From the NCBI RefSeq assembly GCF_000802225.1, contig NZ_JTDI01000005.1, forward strand, positions 310,001 through 374,000: a DNA stretch of 64,000 nucleotides, in the 5' to 3' direction. The DNA is from Novosphingobium malaysiense. Its GTDB lineage: Bacteria; Pseudomonadota; Alphaproteobacteria; Sphingomonadales; Sphingomonadaceae. The notes under the pieces were generated by a model. That model had not been told where the DNA came from and ran no database searches. It worked only from the letters and a program-made list of their open reading frames with translations. Positions 7,268-16,122 of the stretch are shown one piece after another (position 1 is the stretch's first letter; every line of letters begins with the position of its first letter). A program made the translations under genes and the position numbers.

Positions 7268-9052
7268 ATGCACGATATCCTTATCAAGAATGGCACGGTT
7301 TTTGACGGTACCGGCTCTGCCGGTCGTATCGCCGATGTCGCGATCGACGGCGATCGCATCACTGCGGTCGGCAGCATCGATGCACCCGCAAAGAAAGTCA
7401 TCGACGCCAAGGGCATGATCGTCACGCCCGGATTCGTTGACGTTCATACCCATTACGATGGTCAGGTTTTCTGGGACGCCGACCTTACGCCTTCGAACTG
7501 GCACGGTGTCACCACCATCGTGACCGGCAACTGCGGTGTCGGCTTCGCGCCGGTTCGCAACGAGGACAAGGGCTGGCTGATCGACCAGATGGAAGGCGTG
7601 GAAGACATTCCCGCGCAGGATTTGATCGCCGGAATGCCCTGGAACTGGGAATCGTTCCCCGAGTATCTCGACGAGATCGCCAAGACCCCGCGCGCGCTGG
7701 ATGTCGCATGCATGCTCGCGCACGGTCCGCTGCGCGCTTTCGTGCTCGGCGCCGAGCGTAACAACGGCGATGCAACGCCGGAAGAAGTGTCCGAGATGGC
7801 CCGTCTCGCGCGCGAAGCTCTCGAAGCCGGCGCGATCGGCATTTCCGCCAACCGCATGCCGATGCACCGCGCCAAGAACGGCGAGCCTGCTTCGGGCACT
7901 TTCGCGCCCTATTCGGAACTGACCGAAATCGCGGGCACCATCAAGGGCATGGGGCACCGCGTGTTCCTCGTTGCCAGCGACCTGCCGATCCGCCCGGAGC
8001 GTGACGAAAACGGCGAGTACAAGTGGGCAGATACCGAAGCCGAGCTGGATTGGCTGGCCGACGTTTCGCGTCATAACCAGAGCCCGGCCATGTTCCTGCT
8101 GATCAACCGCACGAACGTGCCTGATGCATGGCGCGGCACGCTGGAACGCACTCTCCAGCGCAACCGCGAAGGTGCCTGGCTGATCCCCGAGACTTCAGGC
8201 AAGCCGACCTCGATCATGCTGGGCTGGGAAGCGGATCGTCACCTCTTCTCGGTGCACGAAAACTACCTCGCCATCGCCGGCCTCCCGCTGGAAGAGCGCA
8301 TCGTCAAGCTACGAGACCCGGAGATCCGTAAGGCAATCCTCGAGGAAGATCGCCCGACCCATCACGACATCGTCAACGCCATGCACGGCGCGATGGAAGG
8401 CGGCCAGATGTACGTTCTGGGCAATCCGCCGGATTACGAACCCGGCCCGGAAAAGAGCGTGAAGGCCGTTGCCGAACGCGAAGGCAAGACGCCGCTGGCC
8501 GTTGCCTATGACGCCATGTGCGAGGACGACGGTCTGGGCCTGCTGTACCTGGCTCTCGACTGGGACGTGAACGGCACCTTCAACTCGATGCGCGAACTGC
8601 TCATGCATCCGTCGATCATTCCGGGCCTTGCTGATGGCGGCGCCCACCTGACCGCGATGTGCGATGCCGGCATGTCGACTTTCGTGCTTACGCATTGGGT
8701 CCGCGACCGCAAGGGTGACAAGATGCCGCTTGAAATGGCTGTGCACATCCAGACCCAGCGTACGGCAAATGCGTTCGGCTTCTTCGATCGCGGCGTCGTG
8801 GCCCCGGGCTACCTCGCCGACGTAAACGTGATCGATTACGACAACCTCGCGCTTAAGCCGATCAAGGTCGTGCACGATCTTCCCTCGGGCGGTCGCCGCT
8901 TCATCCAGGGTGTCGCCGGCTATCGTGCCACGATCAAGTCGGGCCAGATCGTGCGGGAAAATGACGAAAGCACCGGCGTTCGTCCCGGTGGTCTAGTGCG
9001 TGGCAACCAGCCCAAGCCAGTCAGGCAGCCCAAGGAACTGGCTGAAGCGTAA
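7268..9052 (+). CDS. Amidohydrolase family 3 protein (D-aminoacylase-like)
   Basis: This 594-residue protein belongs to the amidohydrolase-3 / N-acyl-D-amino-acid deacylase family, metal-dependent TIM-barrel hydrolases. It begins with the small beta domain MHDILIKNGTVFDGTG and then the metal motif HTHYDGQ (H60, H62). C89 in TGNCGVG matches the metal-ligand cysteine of D-aminoacylases, and the DGGAH motif lies in the C-terminal third. The length exceeds classic D-aminoacylases (about 480), as in the catabolic members often just called amidohydrolase. It could cleave a cyclic amide, lactone or N-acyl bond. A strong terminator follows, so this is the end of a transcript. Confidence 0.82.
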   Translation: MHDILIKNGTVFDGTGSAGRIADVAIDGDRITAVGSIDAPAKKVIDAKGMIVTPGFVDVHTHYDGQVFWDADLTPSNWHGVTTIVTGNCGVGFAPVRNEDKGWLIDQMEGVEDIPAQDLIAGMPWNWESFPEYLDEIAKTPRALDVACMLAHGPLRAFVLGAERNNGDATPEEVSEMARLAREALEAGAIGISANRMPMHRAKNGEPASGTFAPYSELTEIAGTIKGMGHRVFLVASDLPIRPERDENGEYKWADTEAELDWLADVSRHNQSPAMFLLINRTNVPDAWRGTLERTLQRNREGAWLIPETSGKPTSIMLGWEADRHLFSVHENYLAIAGLPLEERIVKLRDPEIRKAILEEDRPTHHDIVNAMHGAMEGGQMYVLGNPPDYEPGPEKSVKAVAEREGKTPLAVAYDAMCEDDGLGLLYLALDWDVNGTFNSMRELLMHPSIIPGLADGGAHLTAMCDAGMSTFVLTHWVRDRKGDKMPLEMAVHIQTQRTANAFGFFDRGVVAPGYLADVNVIDYDNLALKPIKVVHDLPSGGRRFIQGVAGYRATIKSGQIVRENDESTGVRPGGLVRGNQPKPVRQPKELAEA

Positions 9053-9061
9053 GAGCCCGCC

Positions 9062-9112
9062 AGTCCCGGTCCCGGCACGATCGTTGAGGTCGTTGTCGGG
9101 ACCGGGATTTTC
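9062..9112 (+). terminator. Rho-independent terminator after the amidohydrolase gene
   Basis: A perfect 11-bp stem pairs TCCCGGTCCCG (9064-9074) with CGGGACCGGGA (9097-9107), followed by TTTT. It lies 10 bases after the amidohydrolase stop. Confidence 0.75.
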
Positions 9113-9171
9113 ATGGCGGTAGACACGGCAGCGAGCCCGATTGAAGGCTCGCCCACATCTGGAGGATTGCG

Positions 9172-10194
9172 ATGACTGAAGGGCAGAACGCTGCATCCGG
9201 TTACGGAGTGAACAAAATGTTTCACCCGACACTGCTGGCTCCCGATCTTGTTGAAACAGCGGCGTTCTTTCGCCGCGTATTTGGTCAGGAAAGTTCATCC
9301 TCGCTGGCCAAGTTCCCGACGATCGAATCCACGTTCGGCATGTTCACCACGATCCGCGACGTCCTGATCGATACGATCAGTCCGATCCGCATCAAGGAAC
9401 TGATGAACGTCGAATTCTTCTCGAAAGAGGGGATACCACATCTTTCGCACACGGGCTGGTACGTCGATCAGGACCGCATCGCAGACTTGTTTTACCGGCT
9501 AAAGGACATGGGCATTCGCTGCGTTGGCCCGGACAGCAAGGTCCGCGACAAGCCGCCTGTGCAGGGCGGAGATCCGGCACCATTCACGCTCAACGGCCAG
9601 ATCAACTACGTCACCTCGAAGCTGGATACGGGCGTCACCTATCAGTTCGTGCCAACCAGCTTCGGCCGGTCGGACAATCCGAACAAGGGCAGCCACCTTG
9701 CTATCGACGAGCGGATGGACAGGGGCTGGACTCTCCCGCCCGAGGACCCGGCCGATCCGTTGGGCATTGTACGCTGCAGCCATCACACGTTCCTGACGCG
9801 AGAGCCGGCGCGAGCGCTGAAGTTCATGGTCGACGTGCTGGGCGGCACTATCATCCACGAAGGGCGCGATGAACTTCGCGCCACCAGCAGCACCTATGTC
9901 GCCCTGAGCGACGCGACGTTCGAATACGCGGTGCCGGATCCAGGGAGCGATGCCGAACGAGATCTGGATTCCTATCCTGTGCAGGCCGAAGAACCCGGTT
10001 TCAGCCACGATACATACCATGCGTTGACGTGGACGGTGGCGGACTTGGACAAGGCAGCAGCCCATCTTGAAAGCGCGGGCGTGCGAATCCGTGCTCGCTC
10101 CGGCAAAGCGCTGATAACCGAACCGTCAACCAGCATGGGCATCCCCTGGGGTTTTGCTTCCGTCCACATTCCGGGCGATCCACGTTTCGCATGA
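9172..10194 (+). CDS. Two-domain VOC (glyoxalase/extradiol superfamily) protein
   Basis: This 340-residue protein contains two vicinal-oxygen-chelate modules, one beginning near FHPTLLAPDLVETAAFF and the second near VRCSHHTFLTREPARALKF. Candidate metal-binding His residues are present (HLSHTGW, CSHHTF, THYHALTW-like YHALTW). The VOC superfamily includes glyoxalases, isomerases and type I extradiol dioxygenases. The full H-H-E set of a ring-cleaving dioxygenase is not evident, so I keep the general call. A clear TGGAGG ribosome site precedes the ATG. It sits between a terminator and the phosphofructokinase-like gene. Confidence 0.72.
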   Translation: MTEGQNAASGYGVNKMFHPTLLAPDLVETAAFFRRVFGQESSSSLAKFPTIESTFGMFTTIRDVLIDTISPIRIKELMNVEFFSKEGIPHLSHTGWYVDQDRIADLFYRLKDMGIRCVGPDSKVRDKPPVQGGDPAPFTLNGQINYVTSKLDTGVTYQFVPTSFGRSDNPNKGSHLAIDERMDRGWTLPPEDPADPLGIVRCSHHTFLTREPARALKFMVDVLGGTIIHEGRDELRATSSTYVALSDATFEYAVPDPGSDAERDLDSYPVQAEEPGFSHDTYHALTWTVADLDKAAAHLESAGVRIRARSGKALITEPSTSMGIPWGFASVHIPGDPRFA

Positions 10195-10267
10195 ACTGAT
10201 CGGATGCGGCGGATCGGCGACCGCGAATGGTCGCGGCCCGAGTGGGATTTAAAGAGACTTTGATACA

Positions 10268-11365
10268 GTGAGAATTGGTATTCTGACGGGCGGAGGTGAC
10301 GTGCCCGGACTTAACCCGTGCATCCGCGCGATTACTCTGTCTGCAAGAGAGAGGGGCTGGGAAGTCATCGGTTTGAAAAGGGGCTGGCAGGGCGTACTGG
10401 AGATCGATCCTGACGATCCAGAGAGCCGTGCCCGTCATACGATAATGCTCCACCGCGATGCCGTTCGAGGAATTGAGAACGTGGGCGGCACGATCCTGCA
10501 CAGCTCCCGGCTTGACCCGCGCACGACCGACAGCGGCGACCAGACCGGACTGGCCCTTCGCAATCTCGACCGACTGGGTGTCGATGCTCTCGTGACCATG
10601 GGTGGGGACGGTACGCTTCGCTTTTCGGCGTATCTTGCTCAGCTCGGCGTGAAGGTGATTTCAGTTCCCAAGACAATGGACAACGACGTGTTCGGGACGG
10701 ACTACTGCCTCGGATTTTCAACTGCGGTAACACGCTCTGTCGCAATGACCAATTCACTGCGCACGACCTGCGCCAGTCACGAGCGTATCGGTATCGTCGA
10801 ACTGTTCGGGCGCCGCTCGGGCGAGACGGCATTGCTTTCGGGCTTCCTCAGCCAGGTTGAGCGCATCGCGATTGCAGAAGTGCCTGTCGACTTCGAGGGG
10901 CTTCTGTCCCTTCTGTTACACGACAAGAAGTACAACCCGAACGGATATGCGATTTGCATGATATCCGAGGGGGCCACCATCTTGGGCGAGGATGTGCATG
11001 ACGAGATGGGCGTTTCCAACATCGAGCGCCGCAACCTGAAGGTAAGTACTCGCCTTGCCCGGATGATCGCCAGCCGTTCACAGGAAAGTTCGCTCGTACA
11101 GGAAATCGGCTATCTCATGCGTGCGGGAGAACCCGATGCGATCGACCGGATGGTCGGCTTCGCGTATGGCGCCTATGCTGTGCAACTCATCGAACAGGGG
11201 CGTACAGGCAAGATGGTTTGTTTGCAGGACGGCAAGTACAGCTGCGTCGATGCCGGGATGCTTCTGGAAGGGACGCGGCGGGTCAATGTGCCAGGACTCT
11301 ACGATCCAGCAATCTTTCGTGCCAGGCTGCGCGATGTAGAAGGTATGCCGATGTTCGTGTACTAG
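10268..11365 (+). CDS. Phosphofructokinase family protein (ATP- or PPi-dependent)
   Basis: This 365-residue protein shows the PFK signature: ILTGGGDVPGLNPCIR at the N terminus, MGGDGTLR (G112-R118) and PKTMDND (134-140). In this family Gly after GGD favours ATP, whereas Lys in PKT(I/M)DND is found in PPi enzymes and in some actinobacterial ATP enzymes, so the donor cannot be settled. The start is GTG at 10268 with a weak ribosome site. Sphingomonads generally use the Entner-Doudoroff route and often lack PFK, so a PFK homologue in a catabolic cluster is unusual. It may phosphorylate a non-glycolytic sugar-like intermediate that feeds the transketolase. Confidence 0.85.
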   Translation: MRIGILTGGGDVPGLNPCIRAITLSARERGWEVIGLKRGWQGVLEIDPDDPESRARHTIMLHRDAVRGIENVGGTILHSSRLDPRTTDSGDQTGLALRNLDRLGVDALVTMGGDGTLRFSAYLAQLGVKVISVPKTMDNDVFGTDYCLGFSTAVTRSVAMTNSLRTTCASHERIGIVELFGRRSGETALLSGFLSQVERIAIAEVPVDFEGLLSLLLHDKKYNPNGYAICMISEGATILGEDVHDEMGVSNIERRNLKVSTRLARMIASRSQESSLVQEIGYLMRAGEPDAIDRMVGFAYGAYAVQLIEQGRTGKMVCLQDGKYSCVDAGMLLEGTRRVNVPGLYDPAIFRARLRDVEGMPMFVY

Positions 11366-11438
11366 CGCAGTCGTCGAAAAAGTTGATCCTGGCGCCGGAT
11401 TGTGGCCGTTGACTGGGGTTGAAGGAACGACATCCGGA

Positions 11439-12500
11439 TCAGACCTTTGCCATCTGCATCCATGCTAGCTCGATCAGTTCAGGCAGGACTGCGACCCGTT
11501 CTTTCGCCTGCGCCGAGGAAGCCGTGCCGCGCAATACGCGCCCTTTGATTCCGTGGAAAATCGCAGCGAGCCGGAAAAAATTGAACGCTACATAGAAATC
11601 GTAACCCGGCATCGCGTCGAGACCACGCCGCATGCAATAGGCGTCGAGATAGGCCTTCTCATCCGGTATGCCGAGGTCCGCGATGTTGGCGCCGCCAAGG
11701 CCTGCGACGATGTAGGGCGGCATGCGATACATCATCGCATGGTACGCAAAGTCGGCGCCGGGATGGCCCAGGGTCGACAGCTCCCAATCGAGCACCGCGA
11801 GCACCCGGGCTTCGCTGGGATGGAAGATCAGGTTGTCGATGCGATAATCGCCATGGACGACGCTAGTCTCGTCCCCTGCCGGAATGTGCCGGGGCAGCCA
11901 TTCCACTAATTCGTCCATCAGCGGGTAGCGTCCGGCCTGATCGTCGGCAAGATATTGGCGTGACCAGCGCGAGATCTGGCGCTCGAAGTAATTGCCAGGC
12001 TTACCATAGTCGCCCAGGCCAACTGCTTCGTAGTCCACGTTGTGCAACTGCGCCATGGTCGCATTCATGGCATCGAACAGCGCGGCGCGTTCGTCCCGGC
12101 TTGCGTGCTGTATCGTGGCGTCCCAGAAGATGCGCCCCTCCACCAAGTCCATGACATAGAACATTGTTCCGAGCACATTGGCATCGTTACAAAGTCCGTG
12201 GACGCGCGGCACCGGAAATCCTGCGCGGCTGAGCCCGGTCAGCACCTTGGCTTCGCGGTCAACGGCATGGGCGCCGCGCAACAGTTCGCCCGGCGGCTGC
12301 TTGCGCAGCACATAATCCGCGCGCGGAGTGGACAAGCGATAGGTCGGGTTCGACTGGCCACCGCGGAACTGGTCGACAGACAGGGGCCCAGAAAAATCCT
12401 CGACGTTGGCACGCAGCCACGCTTCCAGCACGGTGACGTCCAGCTCGTACCCTTCGCGCACGGCTGTGGTGCCGCTGTTCGCGTGCGCCAAGTCGGTCAT
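11439..12500 (-). CDS. Phosphotransferase (APH/ACAD10-11 kinase-domain type), LvaA-like
   Basis: The start I use is the ATG at 12500, which overlaps the upstream acyl-CoA dehydrogenase stop (ATGA), giving 353 residues. The fold is aminoglycoside-phosphotransferase-like: the ATP-binding VLRKQPPG segment, the catalytic loop VVHGDYRIDNLIFHP and the metal Asp in LDWELSTLGHP. In mammalian ACAD10/11 such a domain is fused to an acyl-CoA dehydrogenase and phosphorylates 4-hydroxyacyl-CoA. In Pseudomonas putida the separate LvaA does this in levulinate degradation, with a small partner, LvaB. No LvaB-like gene is visible here. It is the last gene of a five-gene minus-strand operon. Confidence 0.82.
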   Translation of the reverse strand: MTDLAHANSGTTAVREGYELDVTVLEAWLRANVEDFSGPLSVDQFRGGQSNPTYRLSTPRADYVLRKQPPGELLRGAHAVDREAKVLTGLSRAGFPVPRVHGLCNDANVLGTMFYVMDLVEGRIFWDATIQHASRDERAALFDAMNATMAQLHNVDYEAVGLGDYGKPGNYFERQISRWSRQYLADDQAGRYPLMDELVEWLPRHIPAGDETSVVHGDYRIDNLIFHPSEARVLAVLDWELSTLGHPGADFAYHAMMYRMPPYIVAGLGGANIADLGIPDEKAYLDAYCMRRGLDAMPGYDFYVAFNFFRLAAIFHGIKGRVLRGTASSAQAKERVAVLPELIELAWMQMAKV

Positions 12501-13669
12501 GCGTTTGCCGCTTTCCAGTCGCGCTTGATCTTCTTGGAGAGGCTCCATTTGTGAACCTCGGTCGGGCCATCATAGATGCGGAAGGCGCGGATTTCGCGGA
12601 AGGCCTGCTCGACAATGGTGTCCCCGGTCACGCCGGTGCCGCCCATGACCTGAACGCAGCGGTCGGCAACGCGGAACAGTGCATCGGACACCGATGCCTT
12701 GGCCATGGAGCTTTCGATCGTGCCGGCCGATCCGGTGTCCAGTACGCTTGCGCACCAGTCGATCATCAATTCGGCCTGTTTGAGGTCGATGAGATTTTCC
12801 GCCAGCATGAAGCCGACGCCTTCATGGTCGATCAGTGCCTTGCCGAATGCCATGCGCCGGTTCGCGTAGTCGGTCGCGATTTCCTGGGCACGGGTGGCCA
12901 CACCGTGCCAGCGCATGCAATGCGAGAGGCGGGCGGGAGAGAGGCGGACCTGTGCATAGGTAAAGCCTTCTCCGCTTTGTCCGAGCATCTGAGATGCGGG
13001 CACGCGCAGATCTACGATGTCGACTACAGCATGGCCGCCTGGCATGGAATTGTCGATCGTGTCGATCACGCGCACGGTGCGGATCGCGGGGTCGGGCAAG
13101 TCCGTCAGGAACATGCAGGCCCCGTCCTCGGACCGGGCCATGACGATACCCACCTTGGCACCGTCAGCGCCGGTGATGAACTTCTTGCGGCCGTTGATGA
13201 CCCAGTCGTTGCCGTCGCGCACGCACGTCGTCATCATCATCGAGGGGTCGGAACCGGCCCCGTTTTCCTCTGCCGGTTCCGTCATGAAGAAGGCCGAGCG
13301 GGCCTCGCCGGATACCAGCGGGCCAAGAAAGCGGGCTTTCTGTTCGTCCGTTGCGACCTTGCCCAGCAGGAACATGTTACCCTCGTCAGGGGCCATGGTG
13401 TTGCAGGCCAGCGGGCCCAGTGGCGACAGGCCAGAACGCTGGAGGACGATGGCGGTCTCGCGCTGGGTGAGGTGCGATCCATCGGCCAGGATATGGGGGG
13501 TCAGAACACCAGCCTCACGGGCCCGCGCGCGCATTTCCATGACGAGTTCATCGCTCGGCCCGTGCGATGTCGCGCGCGGATCGCGTTCGAAGGGGATGAT
13601 GGTCTCGCGTACGAAGGCTTCGACCTTGTCGGCAATTCCATATGCTCTGCCGGCTACGGGTTCGATCAC
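12497..13669 (-). CDS. Acyl-CoA dehydrogenase, ACAD10/11 (LvaC) type
   Basis: This 390-residue protein has the three acyl-CoA dehydrogenase domains: helical N terminus, FAD/substrate sheet (FFMTEPAEENGAGSDPS, WVINGRKKFITGA) and C-terminal helices ending GGTGVTGDTIVEQAFRE and RIYDGPTEVHKWSL. The DGPxEVH end, with Asp where classical family members have the catalytic Glu, is characteristic of the ACAD10/11 branch. The start is GTG at 13669, overlapping the CoA-transferase stop (GTGA), and its stop overlaps the kinase start (ATGA). With that kinase it would convert a 4-phosphoacyl-CoA to an enoyl-CoA by phosphate elimination, as proposed for 4-hydroxyacid degradation. Confidence 0.88.
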   Translation of the reverse strand: MIEPVAGRAYGIADKVEAFVRETIIPFERDPRATSHGPSDELVMEMRARAREAGVLTPHILADGSHLTQRETAIVLQRSGLSPLGPLACNTMAPDEGNMFLLGKVATDEQKARFLGPLVSGEARSAFFMTEPAEENGAGSDPSMMMTTCVRDGNDWVINGRKKFITGADGAKVGIVMARSEDGACMFLTDLPDPAIRTVRVIDTIDNSMPGGHAVVDIVDLRVPASQMLGQSGEGFTYAQVRLSPARLSHCMRWHGVATRAQEIATDYANRRMAFGKALIDHEGVGFMLAENLIDLKQAELMIDWCASVLDTGSAGTIESSMAKASVSDALFRVADRCVQVMGGTGVTGDTIVEQAFREIRAFRIYDGPTEVHKWSLSKKIKRDWKAANA

Positions 13670-14325
13670 GAGAGTTCCTCCAGATAGTGCGCTTCGGTGA
13701 GCGCCGCGATGGCTTCGCGCGTCGCGCCGGGTGCGAGTTCGCGCAGCACGAAGGGCGATTGCCGGTCGGGCCGCTCGAAAACGGCGAGATTGGAGATGAT
13801 CATGTCCACCACGTTGGTACCGGTCAGCGGCAGGGTACAGGACTTGCGGAACTTGGGGGTCCCGTTCTTCGAGACGTGGTCCATCAGCACGATGATGCGC
13901 TTGACGCCGGCGACGAGGTCCATGGCCCCGCCGGGACCCTTCACCATTTTGCCCGGCACCATCCAGTTGGCCAGGTCCCCGTTTTCGGCCACTTCCATGG
14001 CGCCCAGCACCGAAAGCTGGATGTGCCCTCCGCGGATCATGCCGAAGCTGTCCGCCGAGGAGCAGTAGCTGGTACGGGGCAGTTCGGTGATGGTTTGCTT
14101 GCCGGCATTGATGATATCGGCGTCGACGTCAATTTCGTCAGGGAAGGGGCCGAGACCCAGCATTCCGTTCTCCGATTGCAAGGTGATGTCGATGTCGGGC
14201 GCAATGTGGTTTGCGACGAGCGTGGGAATGCCGATGCCGAGGTTTGCGTAATAGCCGTCATGCAATTCCGCAGCGGCGCGCGCGGCCATCTGATCGCGCG
14301 TCCAGCCAGTGATCTGGTTGCTCAC
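13666..14325 (-). CDS. 3-oxoacid-type CoA-transferase, subunit B
   Basis: This 219-residue CoA-transferase family I subunit B carries the catalytic glutamate at E52 in the SENGMLGLG motif, the residue that forms the glutamyl-CoA thioester. I start it at the GTG at 14325, which overlaps the subunit A stop (GTGA). A longer frame upstream would run through subunit A. It would pass CoA from succinyl-CoA or acetyl-CoA to a free acid. In this operon it probably takes the place of the acyl-CoA synthetase LvaE found in the levulinate operon. Acid specificity is unknown. Confidence 0.88.
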   Translation of the reverse strand: MSNQITGWTRDQMAARAAAELHDGYYANLGIGIPTLVANHIAPDIDITLQSENGMLGLGPFPDEIDVDADIINAGKQTITELPRTSYCSSADSFGMIRGGHIQLSVLGAMEVAENGDLANWMVPGKMVKGPGGAMDLVAGVKRIIVLMDHVSKNGTPKFRKSCTLPLTGTNVVDMIISNLAVFERPDRQSPFVLRELAPGATREAIAALTEAHYLEELS

Positions 14326-15035
14326 GATAGGGTCTCCCGGTCGCTGACGGTCATCTTCTCGATGCGCTTTTCGTTGCAGGTCGCAAGGATGACCCGCTGG
14401 ACGAACACGCTGGGCGTGTGGATCAGGTCCGGCTCCAGTTCGCCGGGGCTGACGATCTCTTCCGCCTCCGCAATTGTGATCCGCCCGCATGTGGCGACCA
14501 TCGGATTGAAGTTGCGCGCCGATTTGCGGAACATCAGGTTGCCGAACGGATCGGCTTTCCAAGCCTTGACGATGGCGATGTCGGTCACGATTCCGCGTTC
14601 CAAAACGAAGGTTTCGCCCTCGAAGTCCATCGTCGGCTTGCCTTCCGCCAGCGCGGTGCCGACGCCTGTGCGGGTATAGAAGCCCGGGATACCCGCGCCG
14701 CCTGCGCGCATGCGCTCGGCCAGCGTGCCCTGGGGGCTGAACTCGATTTCGAGTTCTCCGGCGAGGAACTGGCGCTCGAACTCCTTGTTCTCACCCACGT
14801 AGGACGAGATCATCTTGCGAATCTGGCGGCGGTCCAGCAGTTTGCCAAGGCCGAAATCATCGACGCCTGCGTTGTTCGATACCGCGGTAATATCCTTTGT
14901 ACCCGCTGCCACGAGCGCGTCGATCAGGGTTTCGGGAATGCCGCAAAGTCCGAAGCCGCCTGCCGCGATGCTCATGCCATTGAATAGCAGGCCATCGAGC
15001 GCGCTTGCCGCGTCGGGATAGATCTTGCTTGCCAT
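14322..15035 (-). CDS. 3-oxoacid-type CoA-transferase, subunit A
   Basis: This 237-residue CoA-transferase family I subunit A starts MASKIYPDAASALDGLL and contains GMSIAAGGFGLCGIPETLI, the glycine-rich CoA-binding start of the subunit, and GIPGFYTRTGVGT. It pairs with the subunit B gene, which it overlaps by four bases. It lies eight bases after the SDR gene in the same minus-strand operon. Homologues act on 3-oxoacids (ScoA, PcaI), but sequence alone does not fix the acid here. The neighbouring ACAD/kinase pair points to a 4-hydroxy- or 4-oxo-acid. Confidence 0.9.
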   Translation of the reverse strand: MASKIYPDAASALDGLLFNGMSIAAGGFGLCGIPETLIDALVAAGTKDITAVSNNAGVDDFGLGKLLDRRQIRKMISSYVGENKEFERQFLAGELEIEFSPQGTLAERMRAGGAGIPGFYTRTGVGTALAEGKPTMDFEGETFVLERGIVTDIAIVKAWKADPFGNLMFRKSARNFNPMVATCGRITIAEAEEIVSPGELEPDLIHTPSVFVQRVILATCNEKRIEKMTVSDRETLS

Positions 15036-15043
15036 GTCTTTTC

Positions 15044-15835
15044 CTAGAGCGAGCTGAGGAGATGTCCGCCATCGACGACCAGCACGCTGCCTGTCATGTA
15101 GCGCGATGCGTCCGATGCGAGCAGGAGCAGCGCCCCGTCGAGATCGGGCTGTTCGCCCAGGCGGCGTTGGGGGATGCGGCGCAGCATGGCCTTGCCTGCG
15201 TCGCTCTCGAAGAATTCCTGGTTCAGCTCGGTCGAGATGTAGCCCGGCGCGATGGCATTGACACGGATCCCGAAGCGCGCGACTTCAAGAGCCAGGGACT
15301 TGGTCATCTGGATCGTGCCGGATTTCGATACCGCGTAGGGCAAGACTGACCCTGCCTGCCTTACCCCCAGGATCGACGCGATGTTGATGATTGATCCTTC
15401 GCGCCCATACACGCGCATCTGGCGTGCCGCGGCCTGCGCTGTGAAGAACATGCCCTTGAGGTTGGTGTTGATTACCGCATCCCAATCTTCCTCACTGACG
15501 TCGAGCGCAGCGGCGGATCGGGCGATGCCGGCGTTGTTGACGAGGATGTCCAGTGCGGGGAGCTGTGTCAGCGCTTCATCGATGGCGGCCTTGTTGCAAA
15601 TGTCGAGCGCAAGTGTGGTGGCCCGGCCGCCCTCGCGCAGGATGGCCTCGGCTGTCGCTTCCAGCTTCTTTACCCGGCGTGCAGCGAGGACGACTTGAGC
15701 GCCGGCCCGTGCCAGTGTACTTGCAAAACCGGCTCCAAGGCCAGACGATGCCCCGGTAACCAGCGCGACTTTACCGTTCAGTTCCTCCAAGCGTATTCTC
15801 CCCACTTCGGCGATCTCCGCCGCTGCGGGCTTCAT
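15044..15835 (-). CDS. Short-chain dehydrogenase/reductase
   Basis: This 263-residue classical SDR has the NAD(P)-binding motif TGASSGLGAG, the NNAG motif (LVNNAGIA), the catalytic Ser in IINIASILG and the YAVSK tyrosine-lysine pair. An acidic or basic residue choice after the second strand (LAARRVKK) suggests NADP may be accepted. It is the first gene of the operon SDR, CoA-transferase A, B, ACAD, kinase. In the levulinate operon the SDR LvaD oxidises the 3-hydroxyacyl-CoA made from the enoyl-CoA, and the same job is plausible here. The operator-like motif at 15921-15932 lies 86 bases upstream. Confidence 0.88.
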   Translation of the reverse strand: MKPAAAEIAEVGRIRLEELNGKVALVTGASSGLGAGFASTLARAGAQVVLAARRVKKLEATAEAILREGGRATTLALDICNKAAIDEALTQLPALDILVNNAGIARSAAALDVSEEDWDAVINTNLKGMFFTAQAAARQMRVYGREGSIINIASILGVRQAGSVLPYAVSKSGTIQMTKSLALEVARFGIRVNAIAPGYISTELNQEFFESDAGKAMLRRIPQRRLGEQPDLDGALLLLASDASRYMTGSVLVVDGGHLLSSL

Positions 15836-15920
15836 GGCGTAAGATAGTGTTGTGATGCACGTCAGTTGCGGGCGAGGTCGCCGAGAATTTCATGCGCGAT
15901 GTGTGGCTTGGAATCAAAAA

Positions 15921-15932
15921 CGCATATGCAAT
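15921..15932. promoter_or_regulatory. CGCATATGCAAT motif in divergent promoter region
   Basis: CGCATATGCAAT contains the palindrome GCATATGC. The identical 12 bases occur at 33909-33920, and related forms occur before the TonB receptor and the second tannase gene. The site lies between the divergent SDR and MFS genes. It is a candidate operator for a local regulator such as an IclR protein. The rest of 15836-16122 holds nothing recognisable. Confidence 0.4.
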
Positions 15933-16122
15933 ACGAACGGCCACAAGTGGGAAGTCTGCACGTCAGCGCCGATGTAGAGCTAACAGATGCAAAAATTTTC
16001 ATAAAAAGGTCGGGCCGTTCGCCCGATTGCGGGTGAGTGTTGGACAGCTTAAGCACTAGAAAAGGCCTCCATCATCGGTGGGTTTCGATGTGACCTCTGG
16101 GCAGGAAGAGAAGCAGGGGCGC

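Noticed and set aside
9172..10194. Type I extradiol dioxygenase identity for the VOC protein
   Set aside because: The fold superfamily fits, but the complete His-His-Glu iron site could not be placed
15862..16056. 64-residue minus-strand frame between the SDR and MFS genes
   Set aside because: No ribosome site, no recognisable sequence and it covers the likely divergent promoters
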